Below are positions 52,402 through 61,393 of a stretch of 64,000 nucleotides of DNA, piece by piece. Under the pieces are notes generated by a model. The model was given only the letters and a program-made list of their open reading frames with translations. It searched no databases and was not told the origin of the DNA. The DNA comes from CAXMQZ01 sp963707075 (GTDB taxonomy: Bacteria > Acidobacteriota > Thermoanaerobaculia > Multivoradales > JAHEKO01). The first letter of the stretch is position 1. Each line of letters begins with the position of its first letter. The stretch is taken from assembly GCA_963707075.1 (NCBI GenBank), contig CAVPOX010000004.1, forward strand, positions 962,334-1,026,333. Direction: 5' to 3'. Made by a program: the position numbers and the translations under genes.

Positions 52402-52655
52402 AGGCGAGGTAGATCAGGTGGCAATCTCACCCGATCTGCCAATGGATCGGCTCGACGGGAACCGACAACACCCTGCGCCTCTGGCCGATGCCGGACCTCG
52501 ACAAGCCGCCACTGCACACCCTGCCGCGTGAGGAGCTGATAGCGAAGCTGCAGTCGCTCACCAACCTGCGGGCCGTGCGTGACGAGACCTCCTCGACCGG
52601 TTGGTCGATCGAGGTCGGCCCCTTCCCCGGATGGGCGGAGGTGCCGGAGTGGTGA
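52280..52655 (+). pseudogene. Displaced C-terminal end of the kinase/WD40 gene
   Basis: After two apparent frameshifts (near 52280 and near 52440) the true C-terminus continues in other frames: MSIIVAARHDGVLCVARLGA, HLLVGHEGEVDQVAISPD, then LHTLPREELIAKLQSLTN and PFPGWAEVPEW with TGA at 52653-52655. The paralogue at 61.2-61.36 kb ends in the same way (LHTLPHDELLAKLKSLTN, FPGWAEVPEW). The intact gene would therefore be about 85 residues longer and end at 52655. Confidence 0.75.
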
Positions 52656-52760
52656 GTCCGGCTGCCGAGCCTGGCGGTCCTGGGGTCCTTCGTGGCGAGG
52701 GGTTAGAAAGAAATGGCCGGGCACGAGGCCCGGCCGATGTTCCAGGTTGCGGAGCGGGCC

Positions 52761-53327
52761 TTATCCGCCGTGTGGGTCGAGGGCGAATCCCTCGTAGTCG
52801 AAGGGCCACAGTCCCTGCCAGTCGAGCTGGAACTTGACTCCGTCCAGATCTCCGGAGCCGTGAGCCATGACCGTCCCACTGCAGTCGTACCGGCCGACCT
52901 TGCACTCTGTGGACCACCTACCCTCGATCATTCCACTGCGGGAATTCCAGGTGATCTCGCCCCCTACCGTACCCCCTGCCGTCTCATGGAACCATTCGGG
53001 ACCACTGAGCCACTTGCCTTTGTCGGTGTGATAGGTCCAGGTCACGATGCCCTCGAGATCGCCTGAGAAGGCCGACTCGACATAACCACCACGACACTGA
53101 AACACTCCGCTGGAGAGCTCCCGACAATCCATCTCGTCGAGGTAGAAATCAACGAGTTCGATGACCCCGGCTATGGGTGTCTTTGCGGCGGAACGCCGAG
53201 CGGTGGAGAGGACCGTTTCCTGCGGCGCAAGGTCGGCAGTATCGGGCTCAGTCGGCGGGGTGCTCTCACACCCGACAGCCAGAAGGCCAACCGTGAGTAG
53301 TGCAACCGATGCGATCCTGTGCGTCAT
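52761..53327 (-). CDS. Lipoprotein of unknown function
   Basis: The 188-residue protein has a lipoprotein signal ending in LLAVGC, so the Cys at about position 20 should be lipid-modified. The body is beta-rich, with four cysteines that probably form two disulfides (DCRELSSGVFQCRGG and ECKVGRYDCSG). Repeated GDLEG/GDLDG turns suggest a small beta-barrel or sandwich. It lies between the kinase gene and another exported protein on the opposite strand. Family not recognised. Confidence 0.7.
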   Translation of the reverse strand: MTHRIASVALLTVGLLAVGCESTPPTEPDTADLAPQETVLSTARRSAAKTPIAGVIELVDFYLDEMDCRELSSGVFQCRGGYVESAFSGDLEGIVTWTYHTDKGKWLSGPEWFHETAGGTVGGEITWNSRSGMIEGRWSTECKVGRYDCSGTVMAHGSGDLDGVKFQLDWQGLWPFDYEGFALDPHGG

Positions 53328-53399
53328 CGTTTGAATCCTCCGTTGGTAACCATTGTCTTGTTTTCAAGGGGAGTCATGCTGTCCGGGCCGAGATTCCTC

Positions 53400-53921
53400 T
53401 CAGGGCAGAGGATCGACCTTCACCCGCGTGCAGGTCGCCACTCCCCAGCCCTGGTCATAGAGCAAGGTCCCGTCGGCCTCGTAGTCCACGTAGGAGAACT
53501 CATACACCAGGTTGTCCTTGTCGATCATCGTCATGATGCCGCGAATGAGTCCATACGCGCCTTCCGGGTCCTGGTTGTAGTTGCAGCGCATGGTGAGATC
53601 GAAGGCGCGCCCGTCGCCTCGCCTCGGCGCCCATTCGCCCATGCAGCCGACCCGTGAATCACCCTCGTTCGGGTGTCCGGCGCCAAACGGCAAGAGGCCG
53701 ATCGTCCGCCCGTCGGCGTCGAAGTTCTGCAGCCAGGCGAGCTCGAAGGGCAATATCTCGGGAGGGGGTCCGGGGTCGACGATGAACTCGAAATCGATGG
53801 CCGCAAACCAGGTTCCGGCCGGGGTCGCGTAGCGTCTGCCGACGGCTTCAGCCTCCGGGGCAGCCAGCGTCGCCGCCAGGGCTGCCAGCAGAACAAACAC
53901 CACAAGCACTTGTTTTCTCAT
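53400..53921 (-). CDS. Small exported protein of unknown function
   Basis: The 173-residue protein has a classical signal peptide (VLVVFVLLAALAATLAAPEAEA). The mature part is rich in aromatic residues and turns (TWFAAIDFEFIVDPGPPP, NFDADGRTIGLLPFGAG), with three cysteines. It has no recognisable domain. It precedes the lipoprotein gene on the same strand, 72 bases away, and the two may be cotranscribed. Confidence 0.68.
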   Translation of the reverse strand: MRKQVLVVFVLLAALAATLAAPEAEAVGRRYATPAGTWFAAIDFEFIVDPGPPPEILPFELAWLQNFDADGRTIGLLPFGAGHPNEGDSRVGCMGEWAPRRGDGRAFDLTMRCNYNQDPEGAYGLIRGIMTMIDKDNLVYEFSYVDYEADGTLLYDQGWGVATCTRVKVDPLP

Positions 53922-54189
53922 TTCCGGGTCTCCTGTCCTCTGTCCAAGTCCTCCATGGGCTCAGACCGTTTTCCCTGCAAGTCGTTGCCAAAAGTCGTGC
54001 GATCCTCACCTCCTTTCGCGCTGCTCAGCTATCGGTCCACTGGTTCTTCCCAGGTGTGCCTTTCTCGAGGCCTTTTTACTCTTATGCTCAATAAAGACTG
54101 GAACAACCAAGAAGGTTGCATCTTGGTCCTTCCCTTCGGCAGCTCGGCAGCAGGCTGTCCTGATACTGCTTGGAGATTCCTGGGAAAGA
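53922..54189. other. Intergenic stretch without a gene
   Basis: Apart from the ribosome binding region of the small exported protein I see no coding, RNA or repeat feature here. Confidence 0.4.
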
Positions 54190-55056
54190 TCAGTACCTTC
54201 CGGAGGGAGCGTGACTCTTGACGTGGGGTGGTGACGGGTAGAGTCGCAGACCTTCACTCTCTCCCCGGATCCGGAGCTCCGGGTAGGCACCAACCACGTC
54301 CTCGAGACGGGCGAGGGCTGTGCGTCGAAAGTCTCGGGGTCGGGTGTAGTCGGTCCCGAGTTGGGCCTGGAGCCCCTTCCACGGCACCAAAGTGGGCTTC
54401 CCGAGGTAGCTCATGCGGTGGGTGAGCCAGGTGTAGAGGTCGAGCGCCAAAGGCGAGCTCTTGAGCTGGTGAACCGATCGCAGATCGACGGGCACGGCTG
54501 AGCGGGAGATCTCGGAGAAGAAGTCTTTCTGGAGGAGGAGCCTGGAGCGCCAGCCCGCCGTGGAGAGCCCGAGACTGACCGCGAGTGTGTGGAGTGAATG
54601 CGCGACCGTCGGGGCGGTTCGGCGAGAGACAGCGAAGTGCGAGGCAGCTTCCACTGACTGCCAACTCCAGGTCGTCGAGGTCAGCTTCCGCACCTGAGCC
54701 TCGAGCCGTCTTGCGGTACCTCGGGGTCCGCTGATCACCGAGAGCCCGAGTCTTCGAACCAGATCATTCGGCGTAGCGCCGAGGTGGATCTTCCGACTCT
54801 TCTTGCGTACCGCTTCGGTCGTCAGAAACATGAGCAGCAGTCGCGGGTAGACGCCATACGGCAGGCCGATCCGCCGCGGAGCCACCATCCGCAGCGACTG
54901 CCAGCCATTGACGCGCTCGAACCGGTTTCCCTGTGGCCGGCTATGGGGCAGGGTAGTGAGCACAAAGAGACGTGGCATGAAGGCGAGCGAGTCGGCCGCG
55001 TCGAGGTCGGTCCCAACGGGCGCAATGCGCTCCCGGGAGCGGCTGGCGAGAGCCAT
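54190..55056 (-). CDS. repA: Plasmid-type replication initiator RepA, copy 2
   Basis: The 288-residue RepA starts MALASRSRERIAPVGTDLDA and has the same RepA_C-type blocks as copy 1: YPRLLLMFLTTEAVRKKSRK, SAVPVDLRSVHQLKSSPLAL, DLYTWLTHRMSYLGKP, DFRRTALARLEDVVGAYPEL. The middle third differs from copy 1 (ASHFAVSRRTAPTVAHSLHT versus an unrelated sequence). The paired 9-nt repeat lies six bases upstream of the start. The frame is intact. It is positioned exactly as copy 1 is, just before an att-type repeat. Confidence 0.82.
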   Translation of the reverse strand: MALASRSRERIAPVGTDLDAADSLAFMPRLFVLTTLPHSRPQGNRFERVNGWQSLRMVAPRRIGLPYGVYPRLLLMFLTTEAVRKKSRKIHLGATPNDLVRRLGLSVISGPRGTARRLEAQVRKLTSTTWSWQSVEAASHFAVSRRTAPTVAHSLHTLAVSLGLSTAGWRSRLLLQKDFFSEISRSAVPVDLRSVHQLKSSPLALDLYTWLTHRMSYLGKPTLVPWKGLQAQLGTDYTRPRDFRRTALARLEDVVGAYPELRIRGESEGLRLYPSPPHVKSHAPSGRY

Positions 55057-55061
55057 TTTCG

Positions 55062-55325
55062 CGCTACACTCTCGCTACACTACTGGGGGCCAATTGGGGA
55101 CCAACCAGGACAACCGGGGACAATCGGCCTTTCGGTAAGTCCCTGAAAAGTTGGGCCTGGTGGGTCCTGGAGTGTCCTGGGTGGGACAAATGTAGGGGGC
55201 TGAAAATCCGCGTGTCGCTGGTTCGATTCCGGCCCTGGGCACCATTAAATCTCTTGAAATCAGTGATTTGCGCTGGCTCGCAGCTCGGCATTATGTGCCG
55301 CGCGCTACACTCTCGCTACACTGGG
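55062..55325 (+). repeat. repA-upstream and att block, copy 3
   Basis: Partner of 45807-46070. It holds the 20-mer at 55062-55081 and 55303-55322 and the tRNA-Phe 3' half at 55200-55244. Differences from copy 2 are limited to a few bases after the tRNA part. Confidence 0.9.
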
Positions 55326-55326
55326 C

Positions 55327-55527
55327 GTGAGTCCGGCAGCGGGTGCAGGCGAAACAATCCCAACCCATTCGAACCGCGCCACAACAGACGATGAGGACAA
55401 GCCTGGAGTGATTCTCGACTACGATGCTGAAGGCAACCTGGTGGCGGTGGAGGTGCTGGATGCTGCACAGCGAGTCGAGGAGCCGGGACCAGTCAACGTT
55501 GAGATCGTCGACTATCACCAGGGCTGA
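55327..55527 (+). pseudogene. DUF2283-like protein fused to the HigB end
   Basis: A 66-codon frame reads TDDEDKPGVILDYDAEGNLV and then AVEVLDAAQRVEEPGPVNVE before the HigB-like end IVDYH. The first part is the DUF2283 end; the last part is the last residues of HigB. Relative to 46.1-46.6 kb, the operator and most of higB have been deleted, leaving this junction. It is unlikely to be functional. Confidence 0.6.
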
Positions 55528-55544
55528 GGAGACTGGAGGCAACA

Positions 55545-55685
55545 ATGGTTCGAATTCCGACACATCGAGAGCCGACGCATCCCGGTGAGATTTTGCTGAA
55601 GGAGTTCCTCGAGCCGATGGGTCTGACGCAGAGGGAAGACGACCGCGAACTCAAACGAATCAAGACGATCAAGGCGGTTGGCTAG
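55545..55685 (+). pseudogene. higA: HigA with internal deletion
   Basis: The 46-codon frame begins MVRIPTHREPTHPGEILLKE and jumps from MGLTQRE straight to DDRELKRIKTIKAVG. Compared with the intact copy, 56 codons containing the DNA-binding helices are gone. The break is at a CAGAGGGAA/CAGCGGGAA short repeat, so slippage or recombination between these is a likely cause. No intact toxin accompanies it. Confidence 0.8.
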
Positions 55686-55888
55686 ACCAGGCCGGCCCAG
55701 CCAGCAAGGTCCGGGCATCTGGCCGAGCCGGTACCATTGCTGCTCATGCCCACCCCTGCGGGTGGTGCGCCAAGCTGGCGTTCTCTGTAGCCTAAAAGCT
55801 GCAAGAAGCAAGTAGCTGCCGGGCCCGACGGTCTCTCGAGGGAGATCGGGCAGCTGGCTTGAAGTCACTTCTTTGAGGGAGAGGGAGG

Positions 55889-56602
55889 ATGAGCGGCAAG
55901 GTCGCCACGACGCAGTGGAGCCAGGTGCTGGCCGCGCGGGATGGATCCGATACCCAAGCGCGGGAGGCCCTGGAGGCCCTCTGCCAGACCTACTGGGAGC
56001 CGCTCTACGCCTATATCCGGGCCCAGGGCCACGGCCCGGACGAGGCGCGGGACCTGACGCAAGGGTTCTTTGCCGAGTTTCTGGACAAGGACTTTCTTTC
56101 TTCCGTCGACCCCGACAAAGGCCGATTTCGTTCGTTCCTGCTGGCTACGCTGCGGCACTACCTCTCCCATGAGCGGGATCGCGAGCGGGCTCTCAAGCGG
56201 GGCGGCGGTGCCGTGACGCTCTCCCTCGATCTGGCGACCGGAGAAGAGAGCTACAAGCTCACGGTCTCCGAGGAGATGACACCGGAGGACGTCTTCGAGC
56301 GTCGCTGGGCGCTGACGGTGCTCGATCGGGCTGTCGGGCGTTTGGAGCGGGAGTCGGACGATGCGGGCACCTCGTTTCAGTTTGATCATCTGCAGCAGTA
56401 TCTGACCGGTGAAGGGGTGCCGCCGACGTATCGGGAGACCGCCACGGCTCTGGGGATGAGCGAGGCAGCGACGAAGAGCGCCGTGCAGCGGCTCCGCAGG
56501 CGTCTGGGCCGCTGCCTGCGGGCCGAGATTGCCGAGACGGTGGCAGATCCTGCCGACGTCGACGATGAGGTGAGAAACCTGCTGTCGAAACTGCGACCTT
56601 GA
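55889..56602 (+). CDS. ECF-like sigma factor paired with kinase, copy 2
   Basis: The 237-residue protein is a paralogue of the factor at 47121-47831 (MSGKVATTQWSQVLAARDGS, DLTQGFFAEFLDKDFL, TYRETATALGMSEAATKSAV). A GGGAGAGGGAGG sits before the start. The frame is intact, in contrast to the kinase it precedes. An in-frame stop separates it from the kinase start about 95 bases downstream. Confidence 0.85.
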   Translation: MSGKVATTQWSQVLAARDGSDTQAREALEALCQTYWEPLYAYIRAQGHGPDEARDLTQGFFAEFLDKDFLSSVDPDKGRFRSFLLATLRHYLSHERDRERALKRGGGAVTLSLDLATGEESYKLTVSEEMTPEDVFERRWALTVLDRAVGRLERESDDAGTSFQFDHLQQYLTGEGVPPTYRETATALGMSEAATKSAVQRLRRRLGRCLRAEIAETVADPADVDDEVRNLLSKLRP

Positions 56603-56697
56603 GCCTTCAGGCGAGCGACGCTTTCGGGCGTCGAATCGTCTATTTGCTTCGAGAGCTACCTAGTAGAAAGCCCTTCGGGGCGGAAGCTCTGGAGACG

Positions 56698-59600
56698 ATG
56701 CTCAAAGAGCCGACATCGACGCAGTGTCCCGCCTGCGGCGCCACCCTGTCTCAGGATCGCAAGACCGAGGGTCTCTGCCCAGCCTGTGTGCTGGAGCTTG
56801 CACTCGAATCTCCCTCCTTGCTTGAAGAGCTCGAGCACCCCGACGAAGAAGCCACTCTCGGCCTACGCGCGCGAGGCGTTCTCCCCGGGTCAGGTCCTGG
56901 GCAACCGCTACCGGATCCGGTCGCTCCTGGGCCGCGGCGGCATGGGCGAGGTCTGGCGGGCCTTCGATCTGAAGCTGCGTGTCGACGTGGCGCTCAAGGC
57001 GCTGCGCCGACAGCTGCTCGAGGACGAGCGGGCGCTCGAGACCCTGCGGCAGGAGGTGCGCGTCGGCCCGCGAGGTGATCTCTCCCAACGTCTGCCGGGT
57101 CTTCGACCTGGTGGAGATCGACGGCCAGGAGCTGGTGTCGATGGAGTACATCGACGGCATCACGCTGCTCGGACATCCTGAAGATGCGGGCTCCACTGGA
57201 GCTGGCGCGAAGCGCGGGAGATCGCGGCGCAGTTCCTGGCCGGGCTGCGAGGCGATCCACGACGCGGGTCTGGTGCACCGCGACATCAAGCCCGAGAACG
57301 TCATGATCACCCGCTCGGGTCGGGTGGTGGTGATGGACTTCGGCATCGCCAAGGGACTGGCGGACGGCGGGCAGGGACGGTCTCAGGCACCCCGGCCTAC
57401 ATGGCCCCCGAGCAGGCGCGGGGCGAAGCGCTGGATGCGCGGGCCGACGTCTTCTCGGCCGGCATCGTGCTGGCCGAGATGATCGCACCGGGGGGATTGC
57501 GGACCTTCGAGGCGCGACAGGAGATCTGGCGAGGGATGCACCAGGAGCCGCCGGAGATTGCCGACTCGCCCTGGGCGCCGGTGCTTGCAGCGGGCGGTCG
57601 CCGCGGCAGAGAGCGGCGCCACGATTCGCATCGGCTGCGGCCCTGGCGCGGGCACTCGAGGAGGTGACGCTGCGCGTCGCGGGAGCCGAGGACCTGACGC
57701 CCTATCCGGGTCTGGCGTCGTTCACCGAGGAGGATGCCGAGTACTTCTTCGGCCGCGAGCTCGAGGTCGAGGAGATGTGGAAGAAGCTCCAGCGGCCGCA
57801 TCTGCTGGCGGCTGATCGGGCCGTCGGGAGCGGGCAAGAGCTCGTTCCTGAGAGCCGGTCTGCTGCCGGTGATCGCCGGCCGGCTGGCGAGCAGTGGTGA
57901 CCACACCGGGCAATCGGCCGCTCACCGCCCTGGCGCAGGGCCCTGGCTGCCCGAGCTTGCCGGGCGACACCGATGCCGCTGCAGCTGTTGGTGCGGCTTC
58001 GACGATCCCGAGGTCGCTGCTCGGGTCGTCTCGCGCTGGCGCGAGCAGCACGACGAGGCTGCTGCTGATCGTGGATCAGTTCGAGGAGCTGTTCACGCTG
58101 AACCCGTGGGAGGTCCAGGAGCGCTTCGCCGAGCTGCTGGGTCGACTCGCCCTCGAGGCCGACGTGCACGTGCTGCTCGTCGATGCGGGATGACTTTCTG
58201 CTTTCACTGCCAACCAGCGAGGCCTGAAGCCGATCTTCTCGCGAGCTGACACCTCTGGGATCGCTGACCGGTGCGCGCTGCGCCGAGCCCTGGTGCAGCC
58301 GGCGCTCAAGCTGCGGCTATCGCTTCGAAGACGACGCCCTGGTCGACGAGATGGTGGGCGAGGTCGGCAGCGATCGCGGCGCTCTGCCCTGCTGGCCTTT
58401 GCTGCCGCCCGTCTCTGGGACCACCGCGACCGCGAGCAGGGCCTTCTGACCCGCGAGGCCTACGAGCACATCGGCGGCGTCGGCGGGGCTCTGGCCCAGC
58501 ATGCCGAGGCGACTCTGGAGAGGATCGGTGAGGACCACATCCCCATCGTCCGCGAGCTCTTCCGCAATCTGGTGACCGCCCAGGGAACCCGGGCGGCGAG
58601 GGATAGGGATGAGCTGCTCTCGGTATTTGGTGATGGCACTTCTGGCGTAGGGGAGGGCCTCCGTGCCCTCCCGCAGGCCGGCGCAGAGGCCGGCCCCTAC
58701 AACACAGCCGAGCAGGTTCTCAACTCCCTTATCGACGCCCGCCTACTTACCTCCTACGAGGTCCCCGCCGCAGACGAAGGCGACACCCCCCACCACCGCA
58801 TCGAGATCATCCACGAATCGCTCCTGTCCAACTGGCCGCGCCTGGTGCGCTGGCAGACGCAGGATGCCGATAGCGCGCCAGCTGCGCGACCAGATCCGGC
58901 AGGCGGCGCAGATGTGGGAGGAGCGGGGCCGGCCCGAGGATCTGCTCTGGACCGGTACCTCCTTCGGTGAGTACCAGCTCTGGCGCGAGCGTTAGCCGAA
59001 GGGGGCCTGAGCACCGCAGAGGAGTACTTCGGGATGCGTATGGTCCACACAGGCCGAGCGTCAGAAGCGTCGTCGACGCATCGCCGTCACGGCAGCCTTC
59101 GGCATCCTGCTCGCCGTACTCGGCGTCATCGCCTGGTTCGGCTGGCAGGCCGAGCAGGAACGACGCCGCGCCGAGGCCAGCAAGCTACTCGCCCTGGGCG
59201 AGGCGGAGATCGACACCTTCCCCACGGTCACCCTGGCCTGGGCCACCAAGAGCCTGGAGCTGGCGGACACGCTGGAGGGTCGAATGCTGGCCCTGCGGGC
59301 GCTGCAGGAGAGCCCCCGGCGCAAACAGTCAAGAACGACCTTGCCGCTGTGTGGGGTGCGAGGTTCAGCCCGAGCGGAGAATGGCTCGCCCATGAAGGGA
59401 CTGGCAATCTGTGGTTGCTGCATCGCGATGGCGGGGAGCCGTCCATGCTGGCCGAGAGATCGAGCTCAGGTCGCGATTTGAGGATCGCGTTTCAGAGCGA
59501 TGAGGTTCTCGTCGTTGAAGAGGACGGAAACTTCATTTGGTTGGCGGTGCCGGACGGGGAGCAACTGCGCCGGGTCGAAGGGGATCGGGGTCGGCTGCTC

Positions 59601-61359
59601 TGGCCTCGCGGCGACGGGTACTTCAGCTTCGAGGGTGCGGACGGCCAGGGGTCGATCTATTGGTGGCCCTTCGGGGAAGGCGAGGGGCGGCTCGTGGGAA
59701 CCATGGCGGACTGGCGAGCGGCAGCGATCGAAGCCCACGCTACGGCGTGGGAGTCCCCGGAATGGTCGCCCGAATGGTCGGCCATCGACATCGATTCGAG
59801 CGGCACCTGGATCGCCTACAGCCGCAAGAGGGCCATCTTCTTGAGGTCTCTGGAAGCGTGGAACCGTCCGCCGCTCGAGCTCGGGGAGCACGCAAGCAAC
59901 GTTACAGAAATCGCTTTTCAGACCGGTGGCGATCCACTGGCGGCCATAGACGTAGCAGGGGAGCTCAAGCTCTGGGCGGGCCTCGAGCGCCCCGGGGAGC
60001 TTCTGCGGACTACCGGGCCGAGGGGCTGCATGGCATCCGGTTCGACCCCTCGGGTCGGCTGCTTGCGGCCCACGGGGTCGTGGACGGGACGCCAACGGCA
60101 CGACTCTGGGATCTGGCGGCGCCGCAGGATGCAGAGCCCCTGTCGCTCTCGCCGTCGGACGCGTCTCTTTCCAACGAGCTGACCTTCCATCCCTATGCTC
60201 CCTGGCTGGTGACGAGCAATACCCAAAACATTTCCTTCTGGCCACTTCCGGGAGACCATCCATGGGTCCTGCGTGGGCATGAAGGCCGGGTGGAGGCGGT
60301 TACCTTCACGCCGGACGGAGAGTGGCTGCTCTCAGCGGCGGGCGACGGGGTCCGCGCCTGGCCGCTCCGGGGTCAGAACCACGGAGCCACGCGCGTGCTC
60401 CTGGCCAAGCCCCTTGTCGCCTTCACGGAACTCGTCATCCATCCATCCGGGGAATTCGCGGCGGTGGGTTCGCGCGATGGCACGGTTCTGCTGGTTCCCT
60501 TGACTGGCGGACCTGTGCGGGAACTGCCGGGGCGTTGGCCCCTGGAAGGGGGAGGCATGAGGATCGCCTTCTCCCCCGATGGTCGGCGCCTCGCGGCAGT
60601 GCCCTGGTGGGTTGCCGAGGGCGAATCGATCATTCGAGTCTGGAATCTGGCAACCGGGGCGGTGCAGACTTGGAACCAGACCTCCATCCGAGCCCGGAAT
60701 CCTACTACCTCACCTTCGACGATGACCAACGACTGCGATGGGTTGGCCAGAGCCGTAAAAGTGTGCAGTCGACAGAGATCGTAGAGCGTACCTTCGATCT
60801 AGAGGACGGGAGTGTGAGCCGCTTGTCGAGTCCGCTGTTATCGTGGGGAGTCGACGTTCCCAGCCATGACGGGACCTTCGTGCTCGGCATCGATCTCGTG
60901 AGTGAACAACCGGTTTTCAAGAACGAGGTCGTACGGGTCGATCGCGAAACGGGCGATCGCCGGGAGAATCCTGACTCATGGCGAACATATCTTGTGTCTC
61001 GCGATGGATCCCTCGGACCAGTGGATAGCAACCGGGGGGGCCTTGGAAGGTCTCGTGCGCGTCGGCCCTGTTACCGGCGAAGAGCCTCATGTGTTCTTCG
61101 GTCACCGGGGAGTGATCCACTCGTTGCCTTCTCGCCCGACGGCCAATGGATTGCCTCCGGGGGTGAGGACGGGACGGTCCGGGTGTGGCCCCAACCGGAT
61201 CTGTCGAAGCCGCGGCTTCACACCCTGCCGCACGATGAGCTGCTCGCCAAACTGAAATCCCTGACCAATGTCCGCATCGTCGAGGATCCCGCATCCGCTG
61301 CGGGTTGGAGGATCGACTACGATCCCTTCCCGGGCTGGGCGGAGGTGCCGGAGTGGTAG
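56698..61359 (+). pseudogene. Zn-ribbon / kinase / STAND / WD40 gene, copy 2, many frameshifts
   Basis: The paralogue of 47881-52655 is readable throughout but broken into at least ten frames. Order: CPACGATLSQD...CPACV, GRGGMGEVWRAF, EVISPNVCRVFD, HRDIKPENVMITRSG, MAPEQARGEAL, FFGRELEVEEMWKKLQ, LLIVDQFEELFT, LVTAQGTRAARDRDELLSVF, WD40-like strands, and finally LHTLPHDELLAKLKSLTN with PFPGWAEVPEW ending at 61359. The sense is clear and the homology continuous, but the indels are spread along the gene (for example near 56860, 57065, 57385, 57600, 57820, 58190, 58870, 60010, 60960). This is either a decayed gene or a region of low sequence quality. Confidence 0.8.
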
Positions 61360-61393
61360 GTCCCCCTGGAGCGCTGGAAGAGGAGGTGTCGTG

